A DNA stretch of 64,000 bases from Acidimicrobiia bacterium (GTDB lineage: Bacteria > Actinomycetota > Acidimicrobiia > Acidimicrobiales > Aldehydirespiratoraceae). The position numbers were made by a program, and so were the translations under genes. The stretch is from NCBI GenBank assembly GCA_022821685.1, contig JAJEDD010000032.1, positions 23,679-87,678 of the forward strand, written 5' to 3'. Numbering within the stretch: position 1 is the first letter of the stretch; every line of letters begins with the position of its first letter. The notes beneath the pieces were generated by a model. The model saw nothing but the letters and a program-made list of their open reading frames with translations. It did no database searches and was not told the DNA's origin. Shown one piece after another: positions 15,485 to 25,439 of the stretch.

Positions 15485-16858
15485 ATGCAGTGCCCGCGCC
15501 CCGCCCGAATCGCAGCCTTGCTCTTGGCTCTGACTCTGGTGGCCGCGGCCTGCGGCCGCGAAGCCGAGTCGGGATCCGACACGGCGGACACCGCGACCGA
15601 CGCTGAAGCGGCGGAAAACGCCGCGGCCGAGGAGACTGAAGCCGCAGCCGCGGAGGCCCAAGCCGAAGCAGCCGCCCAAGCCGAAGCCGAAGCGCAGGCC
15701 GCGGCCGCAGAAGCCGAGGCCGCCGCCATAGCTGAGGCAGAGGCAGCCCAGGCCGCGGCCGCAGCCGCACAAGCCGAAGCCGAAGCAGCCCAGGCCGCGG
15801 CAGACGCCGCCAACGCTGAAGCTGAAGCCGACCTGGCAGCCGCCGAAGCAGAAGCCGAGGCTCAGGCCGCAGCCGAGGCCGAGGCAGAAGCCCAAGCCGC
15901 AGCCGCCGCGGCCGCCGCCGCCCAAGCCGCTTCTGAGGCAGCCACCGCCCGAGCCGAAGCCGCCGCCGCCCGGGCAGCGGAAGTAGCGGCCGCGCTGGAG
16001 GCTGCCATGGCTGAGGCTGCCATGGCTCAGGCCGCAGAAAACCTAGATCCGACGCTGCTCGCTCAGCTTGAGGATCAGCTGGCGCAGGCCCAAGCGGCTG
16101 CCAGTGCTGCGGCCGACGCGGCAGAGGCAGCCGCAGCAGAGGCACAGGCTGAATCAGTCGAAGCCGCCCAGGCCGCCGCCGCCCAAGCCGAGGCCGCAGC
16201 TGCTGAAGCGGAGGCTGCCGTGGCCGCCGCCGAGGCTGCTGCCGCAGAAGCAGCCGCGCAATTCGAGGCCCAGGCGGCCGCGGAAGCCGAAGCCCGAGCA
16301 GCCGCCGAAGCGCAAGCCGCGGCCGAAGCCGAGGCCGCCGCGGCAGAGGCAGCCGCCCTCGCCGCCGCGGAGGCCGCCGCCGCAACCACAACCACCACTA
16401 CCACAACAACAACCGCCCCTCCCACCACCACCGCCGCACCTGTCGTCGAGACCGACGTGCCCGCTCAGGACATGATCGATGTGCGCACCGGAGCGACCGT
16501 CAACCTGCGCGACTTCGTGGACGGCTCAACGCCCCTGCTGCTGTGGTTCTGGGCCCCGCATTGACCGACCTGCCGGGCCGATGCAAGGCCCGTCGGGCAG
16601 TTCGCCCGAGACAACGAAGGCAAGGTGATCGTCATAGGCGTGGGCGGCACCGACTCCCTGGCCCAGGCCGAGAGCTTCGCAGCCGCCTACGGCGGTCCTC
16701 CCAACCTGCTGTGGAGCGACTCGTTGGTCGCGTGGCGCCATTACCGCTCCGGCAACCCCCAACTGGTGCTGCTCGACGGCGCGGGCACCACGGAAATCGC
16801 CAGACAGTCCGGCTTCCACCGGAGCCGCATAGAGGACGCACTGGCCAGCCTCGCCTGA
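15485..16858 (+). CDS. Ala/Glu-rich stalk thioredoxin-like lipoprotein with selenocysteine
   Basis: A paralogue of the gene just upstream (3 bp gap), 457 residues when the TGA at 16562-16564 is read as selenocysteine 360. It begins with a lipoprotein signal peptide (LVAAAC), then about 270 residues almost wholly Ala, Glu and Gln in AEAEA-like repeats, predicted to form a long helical or coiled-coil stalk, then a Thr-rich linker and the redoxin domain. The redox motif reads FWAPH-U360-PTC363. The part after the UGA (VIVIGVGGTDSLAQAESF, LLWSDSLVAWRHY) aligns with its neighbour. The stalk suggests an anchored protein projecting from the membrane. Expansion of the low-complexity codons is probably recent. 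Confidence 0.83.
16570..16600 (+). promoter_or_regulatory. putative bacterial SECIS hairpin, copy 2
   Basis: Six base pairs (16574-16579 with 16587-16592) enclose the 7-base loop GATGCAA, starting with G, 16 bases after the UGA at 16562-16564. An outer CUGC/GCAG pairing (16570-16573 with 16597-16600) is shared with copy 1, leaving an unpaired U-containing bulge on the 3' side. Position and general form match copy 1 although the stem sequence differs. Confidence 0.68.
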
Positions 16859-16998
16859 GAGGGCGCGCAAATGGGTGAGAGCCGATCGCGTCGCAGCGGG
16901 GTCATTCCCGCTCTTGTTCGCTGCGCTCACGGGCCGCTCGGGCCACGGCCTCGCCCGTATGAACCGGATTCGCTCACCTATTCGCTCGGCCTCTAAGC
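16856..16998 (+). repeat. dispersed intergenic element, copy 2
   Basis: This copy of about 140 bp starts at the stop codon of the second selenoprotein gene and ends in CTCGGCCTCTAA. It is close to identical over its central 60-80 bp with the copies at 463-600 and 28838-28979, including CTCACGGGCCGCTCGGGCC. It fills most of the gap before the PHO box of pstS. I see no open reading frame of its own. Confidence 0.85.
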
Positions 16999-17011
16999 CG
17001 CGACGCGACAT

Positions 17012-17049
17012 TTCACCTGCCGTTCACCGGCATTCACTCCCGGTTCACG
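17012..17049 (+). promoter_or_regulatory. PHO box upstream of pstS
   Basis: Four direct repeats of TTCAC(C/T/G) start at 17012, 17023, 17033 and 17044, spaced 11, 10 and 11 bp. Actinobacterial PhoP-type regulators bind direct repeats of GTTCACC-like units with 11-bp spacing, so this is a strong operator for phosphate-starvation control of the pst operon. The pstS start lies about 100 bp downstream. Confidence 0.85.
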
Positions 17050-17146
17050 GTGACCCCGGCTGTGGGACACCCTGCCTCTTCTAGCTTGCCTGCGGCCCGT
17101 CGAAGGCGCGGGCTGACATGCCATATTCCCAAGGGAGGAATACCAA

Positions 17147-18226
17147 GTGAGAGATTCAAGGCGGCGGCTTCTCTGGCTGCCGGTGATTGTCGTGAGCTTC
17201 GCCCTCGTGGCCGCAGCCTGCGGCGGCGACGAAGACGCCTCTACCCCAGCGGCCGCCCCCGACACAGGTTCCAGCGATGCGGCGCCGGCCACGACCGCCG
17301 CAGCCACGGCCGAAGAAGAGACAGCCACGGCCGAAGAAGAGATGGCCTCGGTCTCCGGCGAGGTGAACATCTCTGGTTCGTCGACGGTTGAGCCGATCTC
17401 GATCCGGGTGGCCGAGCTGTTCGAGGACGTCGCCCCGGATGTGTCGGTGACCGTTGACGGCCCCGGCACCGGCGACGGCTTCAAACTGTTCTGTGCGGGC
17501 GAGACCGACATCTCCGACGCCTCCCGCCAGATCAAGGACTCCGAGAAGGAGGACTGCTTCGCCAACGGCATCACCAACATCGTCGAGCTCAAGGTGGGCG
17601 TGGACGGCATCGCGGTGATGACCAACGCCAACAACGGCGCGGTCGAGTGCCTCAGCTTCCACCAGCTCTTCGACTTGATCGGCCCCAACGGCGAGGGCGC
17701 CAGCACCTGGGCCGAGGCCTCCGCGGGCCTGCCCGACGCCCCGCTGGACATCTTCGGACCCGGCGAGGAGTCAGGCACCTTCGACTCCTTCATCGAAATC
17801 GTCCTCGAGGACCTCGCCGACGAAGCCGGAGTGGACGCCACCACCCGCACCGACTACAGCCCCTCAGGCGACGACAACGTGATCCTGCAGGGCATCCAGT
17901 CCAGCGACACCAGCCTGGGCTGGGTCGGCTTCGCCTTCGCCGTCAACGCCTCCGGCGTGAAGCTGCTCGAAGTCGACGGCGGCGACGGATGCGTGACACC
18001 CACCCCCGACACCATCGCCTCCAACGAATACCCCATCAGCCGGGACCTGTGGATCTACGTCAACGCCGATGCGGCCGCAGCCAACCCCGCCCTCGTCGCC
18101 TACGTCGACTTCTACGTCTCCGACGCCCTCAGCCAGGCCGTGAGCGAGGTCGGCTACGTGCCCCTCACCGACGCCGCCCACGCAGAGACCGCCGACCGCT
18201 GGCACAGCCGCAGCCTCATCAGCTAG
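17147..18226 (+). CDS. pstS: phosphate ABC transporter substrate-binding lipoprotein
   Basis: A 359-residue exported protein. The signal peptide has a basic start, a hydrophobic core and the lipobox LVAAAC, so it is anchored to the membrane outside the cell. A low-complexity Ala/Glu/Thr linker follows, then the binding domain with INISGSSTVEPI-like phosphate-contacting residues (SGSSTVEPI) and GEESGTFDSF further on. The start is GTG at 17147 with GGGAGG at 17133-17138 eight bases upstream. It is the first gene of pstSCAB-phoU behind a PHO box, so it should be induced by phosphate starvation. Confidence 0.93.
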   Translation: MRDSRRRLLWLPVIVVSFALVAAACGGDEDASTPAAAPDTGSSDAAPATTAAATAEEETATAEEEMASVSGEVNISGSSTVEPISIRVAELFEDVAPDVSVTVDGPGTGDGFKLFCAGETDISDASRQIKDSEKEDCFANGITNIVELKVGVDGIAVMTNANNGAVECLSFHQLFDLIGPNGEGASTWAEASAGLPDAPLDIFGPGEESGTFDSFIEIVLEDLADEAGVDATTRTDYSPSGDDNVILQGIQSSDTSLGWVGFAFAVNASGVKLLEVDGGDGCVTPTPDTIASNEYPISRDLWIYVNADAAAANPALVAYVDFYVSDALSQAVSEVGYVPLTDAAHAETADRWHSRSLIS

Positions 18227-18285
18227 ATAGAGGCGGCCAATCCCGGCGAAACCGGCCCGACCCCGACAAAGGTCCCTCCACCACC

Positions 18286-19437
18286 ATGACCGACATGAGC
18301 GTCGCCTATCCGGAGCGGCTCACCGTTGATCAGCTTCAGATCGCGCCGTCCCGCCGGCACCGCGAAGCGATCATCAGGTACACGCTGCTGGTGACGGCGC
18401 TCGTGTCGGTCCTGGTGAGCGCGCTGATCGTGTGGATCCTGCTGCGGGAGGCGTGGACCTTCATCACCGAGGTGGTCTGGGCCGACACCTGGGGGCAGCA
18501 GGGCTGGTTCCCGCGGCGGGGCCTCTACGACATCCCCACCATCATCGTGCCCTCGCTGATCGTGACCGGCATCGCCATGGTGGTGGCGGGACCGCTGGGA
18601 CTGGGCGCGGCGGTGTACCTGTCGGAGTACGCCAACCGGAGGGTCCGCTCGTGGCTGAAGCCCGCACTGGAGATCCTGGCCGGCATCCCCTCGGTGGTGC
18701 TGGGGTTCTTCGCCCTCACCTGGATCGCACCCAACCTGGTGGGCCCCATAGGCCGAAACACCTTCGGAGTGATCGGCGCGGTGATCCTGCTCGGCTACGC
18801 CGCGGTGTCCGCCGGAATCGCCAAGGCCAAGATCAAGCAGTACCGCGAGGGCGTGGCCGATCCCTCAGCCCGCGTCGGCGCGGTGGCGTCGCTGGCGATG
18901 CTGGTGGCGGTCTTCGCAGTGGCGGGGGCCTGGATCCTGGGCGTCTGGCTGGACTTCGCCCCCAACAACGCCGGCTCGTTGGCCGCGGCCGGCATCGGGG
19001 TGGGAATCCTGACCATCCCGCTGGTGGCCTCGATCTCCGAGGACGCCATGGCTGCAGTGCCCGACTCGCTGCGGGAGGCGTCGGCCGGACTCGGCGCCCG
19101 CAAGATGGCCACCGCCACCACGGTGGTGCTGCCCGCCGCCATCTCGGGCATCGTGGCCGCCTTCATCGTGGCCATCTCCCGCGCCATCGGCGAGACGATG
19201 GTCGTGTTCATGGCCGGCGGCGCGGCCGACGCGGCCCGCTTCACCGACTCCCCCTTCGAGGGCGGCCTCACCATGACCGCGGCCATTGCGTCGCTGGCCT
19301 CGGGCACCGACAGCGTGGTGGGCGAGGGTCTCACCTTCCAGAGCCTGTATTTCGTGGGCCTGCTGCTTTTTCTGTTCACGCTGACCCTCAACATCATCGC
19401 GGCCCGCTTCGTGTCCAAGGTCCGAGAGGCCTACTGA
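18286..19437 (+). CDS. pstC: phosphate ABC transporter permease PstC
   Basis: A 383-residue membrane protein with about six to eight hydrophobic helices and the permease EAA-loop region SLREASAGLGARKMATATTVVLP, typical of PstC. The segment EILAGIPSVVLGFFAL is also characteristic of phosphate permeases. I chose the ATG at 18286, giving a short cytosolic N-terminus before the first helix. It pairs with PstA (19457) to form the channel energised by PstB. Confidence 0.92.
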   Translation: MTDMSVAYPERLTVDQLQIAPSRRHREAIIRYTLLVTALVSVLVSALIVWILLREAWTFITEVVWADTWGQQGWFPRRGLYDIPTIIVPSLIVTGIAMVVAGPLGLGAAVYLSEYANRRVRSWLKPALEILAGIPSVVLGFFALTWIAPNLVGPIGRNTFGVIGAVILLGYAAVSAGIAKAKIKQYREGVADPSARVGAVASLAMLVAVFAVAGAWILGVWLDFAPNNAGSLAAAGIGVGILTIPLVASISEDAMAAVPDSLREASAGLGARKMATATTVVLPAAISGIVAAFIVAISRAIGETMVVFMAGGAADAARFTDSPFEGGLTMTAAIASLASGTDSVVGEGLTFQSLYFVGLLLFLFTLTLNIIAARFVSKVREAY

Positions 19438-19456
19438 TGCCGCTAGGGACCTGCTG

Positions 19457-20419
19457 ATGATCAGCCGCCTGTCTGATGAGAAGTCCCGGGCTGCCATCGC
19501 CGCCTCCATCGAGAGGCGCCGGGTGGACGCACGCGGCCTGCTGTTCCGCACCGTCCTGCAGGCCTGCCTGCTGTTGACGCTGGCCCTGTTGGCCGTTCTG
19601 CTCATCACCGTGGCCTTCGACAGCACCGACCAGCTCGGCGCCCGCTTCTGGGACTTCCTCGGTGGCACGCTGCGATCCCAGTCCGGCGACGAGCAGCTGG
19701 GGGTCCACCAGGCCATCTACGGCTCGATGTGGATCGCCATCATCGTGGCCCTGCTGGCCTTCCCCATCGGGATCGGCGCGGCGGTGTACCTGGAGGAGTA
19801 TGCGCCCCGGAACCGGTTCACATCGTTCATCGAGGTCAACATCCGCAACCTGGCCGGCGTCCCCTCCATCGTCTACGGACTGCTGGGGCTGGCCCTGCTG
19901 CTCAACGGCCAGATCTTCGGGCTCGACCGCCTCACCGGCGGACGCTCCACCCTTTCGGGGGGGATCACCCTGGCCATCCTGGTGCTGCCCATCGTGGTCA
20001 TCACCTCCGGCGAGGCCTTCCGGGCCGTGCCGACCGCGCTGCGCGAGGGCGCCTACGGGGTGGGGGCCACCAAGTGGGAGATGATCCGCACCCAGGTGCT
20101 CCCCTACGCCGCGCCGGGCATCCTCACCGGAACGCTGCTGTCGATGGCCAGGGCGATCGGCGAGGCCGCCCCGTTGATCCTGGTGGGCGCGGTGACCGGG
20201 CGGCTCGGCGACAACCCGGGGCTGTTCGACCTCGGCGCCCTCGACGAGCGATTCACCGCCCTGCCCATCGTGATCACCAGCTGGACCCAGCAGTCGGGCC
20301 GAGACGCCGGCTTCGCCACCGCGGCAGCGGCCGCAATCGTGGTGCTGCTCGTGTTCGTGCTAATGATGAACTCCGCTGCCATCGGTCTGCGGAACCGATT
20401 CGAGAAGAAGAGAGGCTGA
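19457..20419 (+). CDS. pstA: phosphate ABC transporter permease PstA
   Basis: A 320-residue permease with an N-terminal helix (about residues 30-55), [18 protein letters not shown] in the family region, and the EAA-type loop [21 protein letters not shown] that docks onto the ATPase. It forms the transmembrane channel with PstC. It starts 19 bp after pstC and is followed after one base by pstB. Confidence 0.93.
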   Translation: MISRLSDEKSRAAIAASIERRRVDARGLLFRTVLQACLLLTLALLAVLLITVAFDSTDQLGARFWDFLGGTLRSQSGDEQLGVHQAIYGSMWIAIIVALLAFPIGIGAAVYLEEYAPRNRFTSFIEVNIRNLAGVPSIVYGLLGLALLLNGQIFGLDRLTGGRSTLSGGITLAILVLPIVVITSGEAFRAVPTALREGAYGVGATKWEMIRTQVLPYAAPGILTGTLLSMARAIGEAAPLILVGAVTGRLGDNPGLFDLGALDERFTALPIVITSWTQQSGRDAGFATAAAAAIVVLLVFVLMMNSAAIGLRNRFEKKRG

Positions 20420-20420
20420 A

Positions 20421-21293
<873 letters not shown>

Positions 21294-21310
21294 GGCTGGG
21301 GGCTTCCGGC

Positions 21311-22072
21311 ATGAGCGAGCAGACCCGCAGGGGCTTCCACGCCGAGATCGACGAGATCAGCGACCTGATCATGCAGCTCGCGGCCCGGGCCGGCGACGCG
21401 GTGGCCAGGGCCACCAGCGCCCTGCTCGCCTCCGACCTGGCCGAGGCCCAGCAGATCATCGACGACGACGACCTCATCGACATGGCCGCCATCGAGGTGG
21501 AGGAGAAGTGCCAGAGCCTGCTGGCCCTGCAGCAGCCCATGGCCGGCGACCTCCGCCAGATCCTGGCCGCCATGTGGATCACCGGCGAGCTCGAGCGCAC
21601 CGGCGGTCTGGCCTGCAACATCTGCAAGGGCGCCCGCCGCATGTTCCGCACCGAGCTGCCCCCCAGGCTGCGGGGCCTGATCGCGGAGATGAACGAGGAG
21701 GCGATCCGGCTGATCCGGCTGTCGGTGGACTCCTACTCCGAGCACGACGCGGCCCTCGCCAGCGCCCTCGACGACATCGACGACCGGCTCGACAGCCTGC
21801 ACCGCACCTTCGTGAAGACGCTGCTGGAGTCGAGCCGCACCCACGACCTCGACGTGCAGCCGTCGGTTCAGCTGGCCCTGATCGCCCGCTACTACGAGCG
21901 CATCGGCGACCATGCCGTGAACATCAGCGACCGGGTCCGCTACATGGTCTCGGGAGTGATGCCCTGGCGGGCCGGGCTGGCCCGACACCGCGTCGGCGAC
22001 GAGCCGAGAACCCACGAACTGTCCGCCGAGGCAGCCGACATCTCCCCCAACGGCGAAGACAACCCCGACTAG
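21311..22072 (+). CDS. phoU: PhoU-type phosphate transport regulator
   Basis: A 253-residue, all-helical protein with two PhoU repeats. RGFHAEIDEISDLIMQLAARAG starts the first repeat, and LIARYYERIGDHAVNISDRVRYMVSG ends the second with the E-R-x-x-D-H metal-binding motif. PhoU links the Pst transporter to the PhoR-type kinase and represses the response when phosphate is plentiful. It lies between pstB and the sensor kinase gene. The ATG at 21311 follows the pstB stop by 17 bp. Confidence 0.9.
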   Translation: MSEQTRRGFHAEIDEISDLIMQLAARAGDAVARATSALLASDLAEAQQIIDDDDLIDMAAIEVEEKCQSLLALQQPMAGDLRQILAAMWITGELERTGGLACNICKGARRMFRTELPPRLRGLIAEMNEEAIRLIRLSVDSYSEHDAALASALDDIDDRLDSLHRTFVKTLLESSRTHDLDVQPSVQLALIARYYERIGDHAVNISDRVRYMVSGVMPWRAGLARHRVGDEPRTHELSAEAADISPNGEDNPD

Positions 22073-22084
22073 ATTCGGTCTTCA

Positions 22085-23317
22085 ATGATGCCGCTCGTCA
22101 TCGGGGTGCTGCTGGTGGCGGGCGGGGCCATAGCGGGCGTCGCCCTCGAGCGGCTTCGGCTGCGCCGGTGGCTCAAGGCGGTGGCCGGATCGCGCAACCC
22201 GGATCCGGCTGATGCCGCGGGGCCGCCGCGGCGCCTGTCGGTCCGCGGCGCAGTGGCCGACGCCCACCGGCGCGCCGGCATCGCCGACGATGCCCGATTG
22301 TCGGCCGAGACCGCCGAGCAGCGCATCGTGGCCAGCCTCGACGCGCTGCAGTCCGGGCTGGTGCTGTGCGACCGCTCGGGGCGGGTGGTGGCCCGCAACA
22401 CGGTCGCCACTGTGCTGCTGGAAGCACGCCACGGCGAGGCTCTGGTGGCCGGCGCGATCAAGGACCTGCTCGAGCGGGCCCGCGCCGGCGAGAGGGTCAC
22501 CACCAGCGTGGACCTGCACGCCGAGCCCCGCCGCAGCTACGAGGTGAAGGCCGGCCCGGTCGAGCGCGGCGGCGAGGTGCTCGGCGCGGTGGCGCTGGTG
22601 CGCGACACCACCGAGCAGCACCGCATCGAATCAGTGCGAAGAGACTTCGTGGCCAACGTCAGCCACGAGCTCAAGACCCCGATCGGCGCCCTGAGCCTGC
22701 TGGCCGACTCGCTGGCCGCCGACCCCGACCCGGAGGTGGCCGCCCACCTCGGAGGCCGGATGCAGTTCGAGATCCAGCGGGTGGCCAACACCATCGACGA
22801 CCTGCTGACCCTGGCCATGCTGGAGGACGAGAGCGGACGCGGCGTCGAGCCTGTCGATGTGGGCGCGGTGGTGGCCGCGGCCGTGGACCGGATCTCCGAG
22901 ACGGCCGAGCAGGGCGCGGTCGAGGTGCGGCTCTCGAACCGCTCCGATGCGGTGTGGCTGCCGGGTTCCAGGCTGCATCTGGAGTCGGCGGTGTTCAACC
23001 TGCTCGACAACGCGGTGAAGTTCAGCGAGCCCGGCGGTCGGGTCGATGTGGTTGTGGAGGCCGCCGTCGGGGCTCTGACCGTGTCGGTGGCCGACACCGG
23101 GATCGGTATTCCGGCCGCGGAGCAGTCCCGCATCTTCGAGCGCTTCTACCGCATCGATCGGGCCCGGAGCCGCAGCACCGGGGGCACCGGGCTGGGACTG
23201 TCGATCGTGCGCCACGTCGCCCTGAACCACGGCGGCGACGTGAGCGTCGCCTCACGCGAGGGCCTGGGAGCAAAGTTCACCCTCACCCTGCCCCTCGACC
23301 CCGAAGAGCAGCCCTAG
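22085..23317 (+). CDS. sensor histidine kinase, SenX3/PhoR-like
   Basis: A 410-residue kinase with one N-terminal transmembrane helix (residues about 3-20), a PAS-like segment (about 80-180), the phosphoacceptor His194 in FVANVSHELKTPIGAL, an N-box in FNLLDNAVKFSEPG, G1 in DTGIGIP and G2 in GGTGLGLSIVRHV. The single membrane helix without an extracellular sensor domain is typical of SenX3, which senses phosphate through the Pst/PhoU complex. It follows phoU by 12 bp. The partner response regulator is not next to it: the next gene is an acyl-CoA dehydrogenase. Confidence 0.88.
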   Translation: MMPLVIGVLLVAGGAIAGVALERLRLRRWLKAVAGSRNPDPADAAGPPRRLSVRGAVADAHRRAGIADDARLSAETAEQRIVASLDALQSGLVLCDRSGRVVARNTVATVLLEARHGEALVAGAIKDLLERARAGERVTTSVDLHAEPRRSYEVKAGPVERGGEVLGAVALVRDTTEQHRIESVRRDFVANVSHELKTPIGALSLLADSLAADPDPEVAAHLGGRMQFEIQRVANTIDDLLTLAMLEDESGRGVEPVDVGAVVAAAVDRISETAEQGAVEVRLSNRSDAVWLPGSRLHLESAVFNLLDNAVKFSEPGGRVDVVVEAAVGALTVSVADTGIGIPAAEQSRIFERFYRIDRARSRSTGGTGLGLSIVRHVALNHGGDVSVASREGLGAKFTLTLPLDPEEQP

Positions 23318-23375
23318 AGGCGAGCGAGGCCGCCCATACGGGCTAGGCCGTGGCCCGAGCGGCTGGGACAGTTGG
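23317..23375 (-). repeat. fragment of dispersed intergenic element
   Basis: Right after the kinase stop codon lies a fragment of about 55 bp in reverse orientation (GGCCGTGGCCCGAGCGG core), matching part of the element annotated at 463-600. The remaining gap to the acyl-CoA dehydrogenase gene is about 50 bp and shows only its ribosome binding site region. Confidence 0.65.
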
Positions 23376-23428
23376 CGGAGGCGGGCCGATAGCTTGTCGG
23401 CGACCTTCGATCGGCAGGAGAGTCCCAC

Positions 23429-24544
23429 GTGAACTTCGCATTCACCGACGAGCAGGAGCAGCTCCGAGAATTCGTCCGCAGCTTTCTCGAGGAGAAGTCG
23501 CCCGAGGCCGCGGTGAGAGAGCAGATGGACACCGAGCGGGGCTTCGACCCCGACGTGTGGGCTCAGATGTCCGAGCAGCTGGGCCTGCCCGGCCTGGCGA
23601 TCCCCGAGGCCTACGGCGGCCAGGGCTTCACCTGCGTGGAGCAGGTGGTGGTGCTGGAGGAGATGGGCAAGGCACTGCTGTGCGCACCGTTCTTCTCCTC
23701 GGCGGTGCTGGCCGCCAACACGCTGCTGCACTGCGGCGACGAGGAGGCCAAGCAGGCCCATCTGCCCGGCATCGCCTCGGGCGACACCAGAGCTGCGCTG
23801 GCCTTCACCGAGCAGAACGGCCGCTGGGACGAGCCCGGCATCGCCATGGCGGCGACCCCCGACAACGGCTCATGGCGCCTCGACGGAGTCAAGATGTACG
23901 TGCTCGACGGCCACACCGCCAACCTGATAATCGCGGCGGCCCGCACCCCGGGCGGCGTGTCGCTATTCGCCGTCGATCCCGGCGCCGACGGCCTCGACCG
24001 CGCCGCCCTGTCGACCATGGACCAGACCCGCAAGCAGGCCAAGCTCACCTTCGAGGGGGTCGAGGCCGCACTCATCGGCGCCGAGGGGCAGGGCTGGCCG
24101 GTGTTGGAGACCGTGCTCGATCTAGCCGCGGTGGCCCTGGCGGCCGAGCAGGTGGGCGGCGCCCAGCGCTGCCTGGACATGTCGGTGGAGTACGCCAAGG
24201 TCCGGGTGCAGTTCGGTCGGCCCATCGGCTCGTTCCAGGCGATCAAGCACAAGTGCGCCGACATGCTCCTGCAGGTCGAGTCGGCCAAGTCCGCCGCCTA
24301 CTACGCGGGCTGGTGCGCGGCCGAGATGAACGACGAGCTGCCCCAGGTCGCCTCGCTGGCCAAGAGCTACTGCTCGGAGGCCTATTTCGGCGCCGCGGCC
24401 GAGAACATCCAGATTCACGGCGGGATCGGCTTCACCTGGGAGCATCCGGCCCACCTCTACTTCAAGCGGGCCAAGAGCTCCGAGCTCCTGTTCGGCGACC
24501 CCACCTACCACCGGGAACTGCTGGCCCAGCGCATCGGCCTCTAG
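23429..24544 (+). CDS. acyl-CoA dehydrogenase family protein
   Basis: A 371-residue flavoprotein with the N-terminal helical domain (FAFTDEQEQLREFVRSFLEE), a middle beta domain (AALAFTEQNG) and the C-terminal helical FAD-binding domain with AEQVGGAQRCLDMSVEYAK, RVQFGRPIGSFQAIKHKCAD and QIHGGIGFTWEH. It introduces an alpha-beta double bond into acyl-CoA thioesters. The exact chain length or substrate cannot be read from sequence, and related actinobacterial enzymes act on fatty acids or steroid side chains. The start is GTG at 23429. No other beta-oxidation gene is adjacent. Confidence 0.9.
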   Translation: MNFAFTDEQEQLREFVRSFLEEKSPEAAVREQMDTERGFDPDVWAQMSEQLGLPGLAIPEAYGGQGFTCVEQVVVLEEMGKALLCAPFFSSAVLAANTLLHCGDEEAKQAHLPGIASGDTRAALAFTEQNGRWDEPGIAMAATPDNGSWRLDGVKMYVLDGHTANLIIAAARTPGGVSLFAVDPGADGLDRAALSTMDQTRKQAKLTFEGVEAALIGAEGQGWPVLETVLDLAAVALAAEQVGGAQRCLDMSVEYAKVRVQFGRPIGSFQAIKHKCADMLLQVESAKSAAYYAGWCAAEMNDELPQVASLAKSYCSEAYFGAAAENIQIHGGIGFTWEHPAHLYFKRAKSSELLFGDPTYHRELLAQRIGL

Positions 24545-24657
24545 AAGCCTGAGAGTGCAAGGCCGCGGGCTGTGTTGCTGAGATCCGGACGGCTTGTGAG
24601 CAACGCGAGAGAGCGCGGGGGTCAGTCCACCGGGATGGCCCGGGGGGATTCGGCCCC

Positions 24658-25104
24658 ATGATCTGGCTGATCGCCGCGGCAGGCTTGGCCACCGTGGTGG
24701 CGATCGCCTTCATGTCGGTGGGGATCGCGGTGGGGCGCCTCGAGCAGGAGACCGCCCCGTCGGTGTACCGGCTGTCGGAGGCGGTCGACTATGTGGCCGA
24801 CCGCCTGCCCGACGAGGTGACCGCCACAGTGAGCTACAACGACGTGAGGACAGTGCTTGGCTGGCACCTCGACTGGTTCGCCGGGGTCGGCCTGGCCACC
24901 TCCCACGGCCAAGAACTCGGCGACCCCGCAGTGGCGGTCGGCGACATGGCGGTGGCCGACGCCGACGCGGCCTGCGACGCGGTGGTGGCCCGATCCCTCA
25001 GCGAGGGCGGCCCCGACCCGGTGGACGTGGTGTGCATCCTCGAAGCGCAGCTCGCCTATCTGGCCGAGATCGGAGCAGTCAGCGCAGGCGAGCCCCCCTC
25101 GTGA
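24658..25104 (+). CDS. membrane-anchored protein of unknown function
   Basis: A 148-residue protein with one N-terminal transmembrane helix (about residues 2-25) and a soluble, acidic remainder rich in Ala, Asp and Val. I recognise no domain. The ATG at 24658 places the helix at the extreme N-terminus, so it could be a signal anchor. A gap of about 110 bp precedes it with nothing recognisable, and the strong ribosome-binding-like sequence at 25171 follows it. Confidence 0.6.
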   Translation: MIWLIAAAGLATVVAIAFMSVGIAVGRLEQETAPSVYRLSEAVDYVADRLPDEVTATVSYNDVRTVLGWHLDWFAGVGLATSHGQELGDPAVAVGDMAVADADAACDAVVARSLSEGGPDPVDVVCILEAQLAYLAEIGAVSAGEPPS

Positions 25105-25170
25105 TCGACCCAGGCTGAGCGCAGTGCTTGGATTGCGCGCCGCAGTGTGGTTGACTGTTGCCACCAAGGG

Positions 25171-25231
25171 AAAGGAGGTGGTCCAACTGAGTGCTAAACG
25201 TTGTGTGACCTTGGAGGTGGCTGGCCGCTAG
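25171..25231 (+). other. very strong Shine-Dalgarno with 14-codon micro-ORF
   Basis: The 14 bases at 25171-25184 match the complement of the 16S rRNA 3' end at all but one position, an unusually long match. Eight bases after its AGGAGG core, at 25187, a frame begins with CTG and reads LSAKRCVTLEVAGR before TAG at 25229. TTGACT lies at 25151-25156. The surrounding 335 bp gap (25105-25439) holds no other gene I can support; a 6-bp hairpin with loop AATCCC follows at about 25251. This may be a leader peptide or a ribosome-trapping site. The CTG start is my guess. Confidence 0.4.
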
Positions 25232-25439
25232 CTACGGCAAGCTGGACCGACTGGCGAATCCCCGCCAGCTCCACCCCCGGACCCGAGTCGCCGGACCTAG
25301 TCACATCCGGCACGGCATCAGCGCTGTTGTAGCTGCGGGTGCCACACGGCTCGACCGGGATTTCCGGCAACTAACGATTCAGTGGGGCGGGTCGACAGGC
25401 CCGTCCCACTGCGCGCCCGAGCGCGTTACCGTGAGTCCG

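Noticed and set aside
14930..16858. UGA reassigned genome-wide (for example to Trp)
   Set aside because: TGA serves as an ordinary stop in many genes here, including the ATGA/GTGA overlaps, so only context-dependent decoding fits.
14930..16858. Both redoxin genes as pseudogenes with premature stops
   Set aside because: The same codon is hit in both paralogues at the catalytic Cys, and sequence after it is well conserved between them; independent identical nonsense mutations are unlikely.
25105..25439. tRNA or tRNA-Sec gene in the gap
   Set aside because: The hairpins present do not make a cloverleaf, and no T-loop or acceptor pairing was found. selC must be sought elsewhere in the genome.
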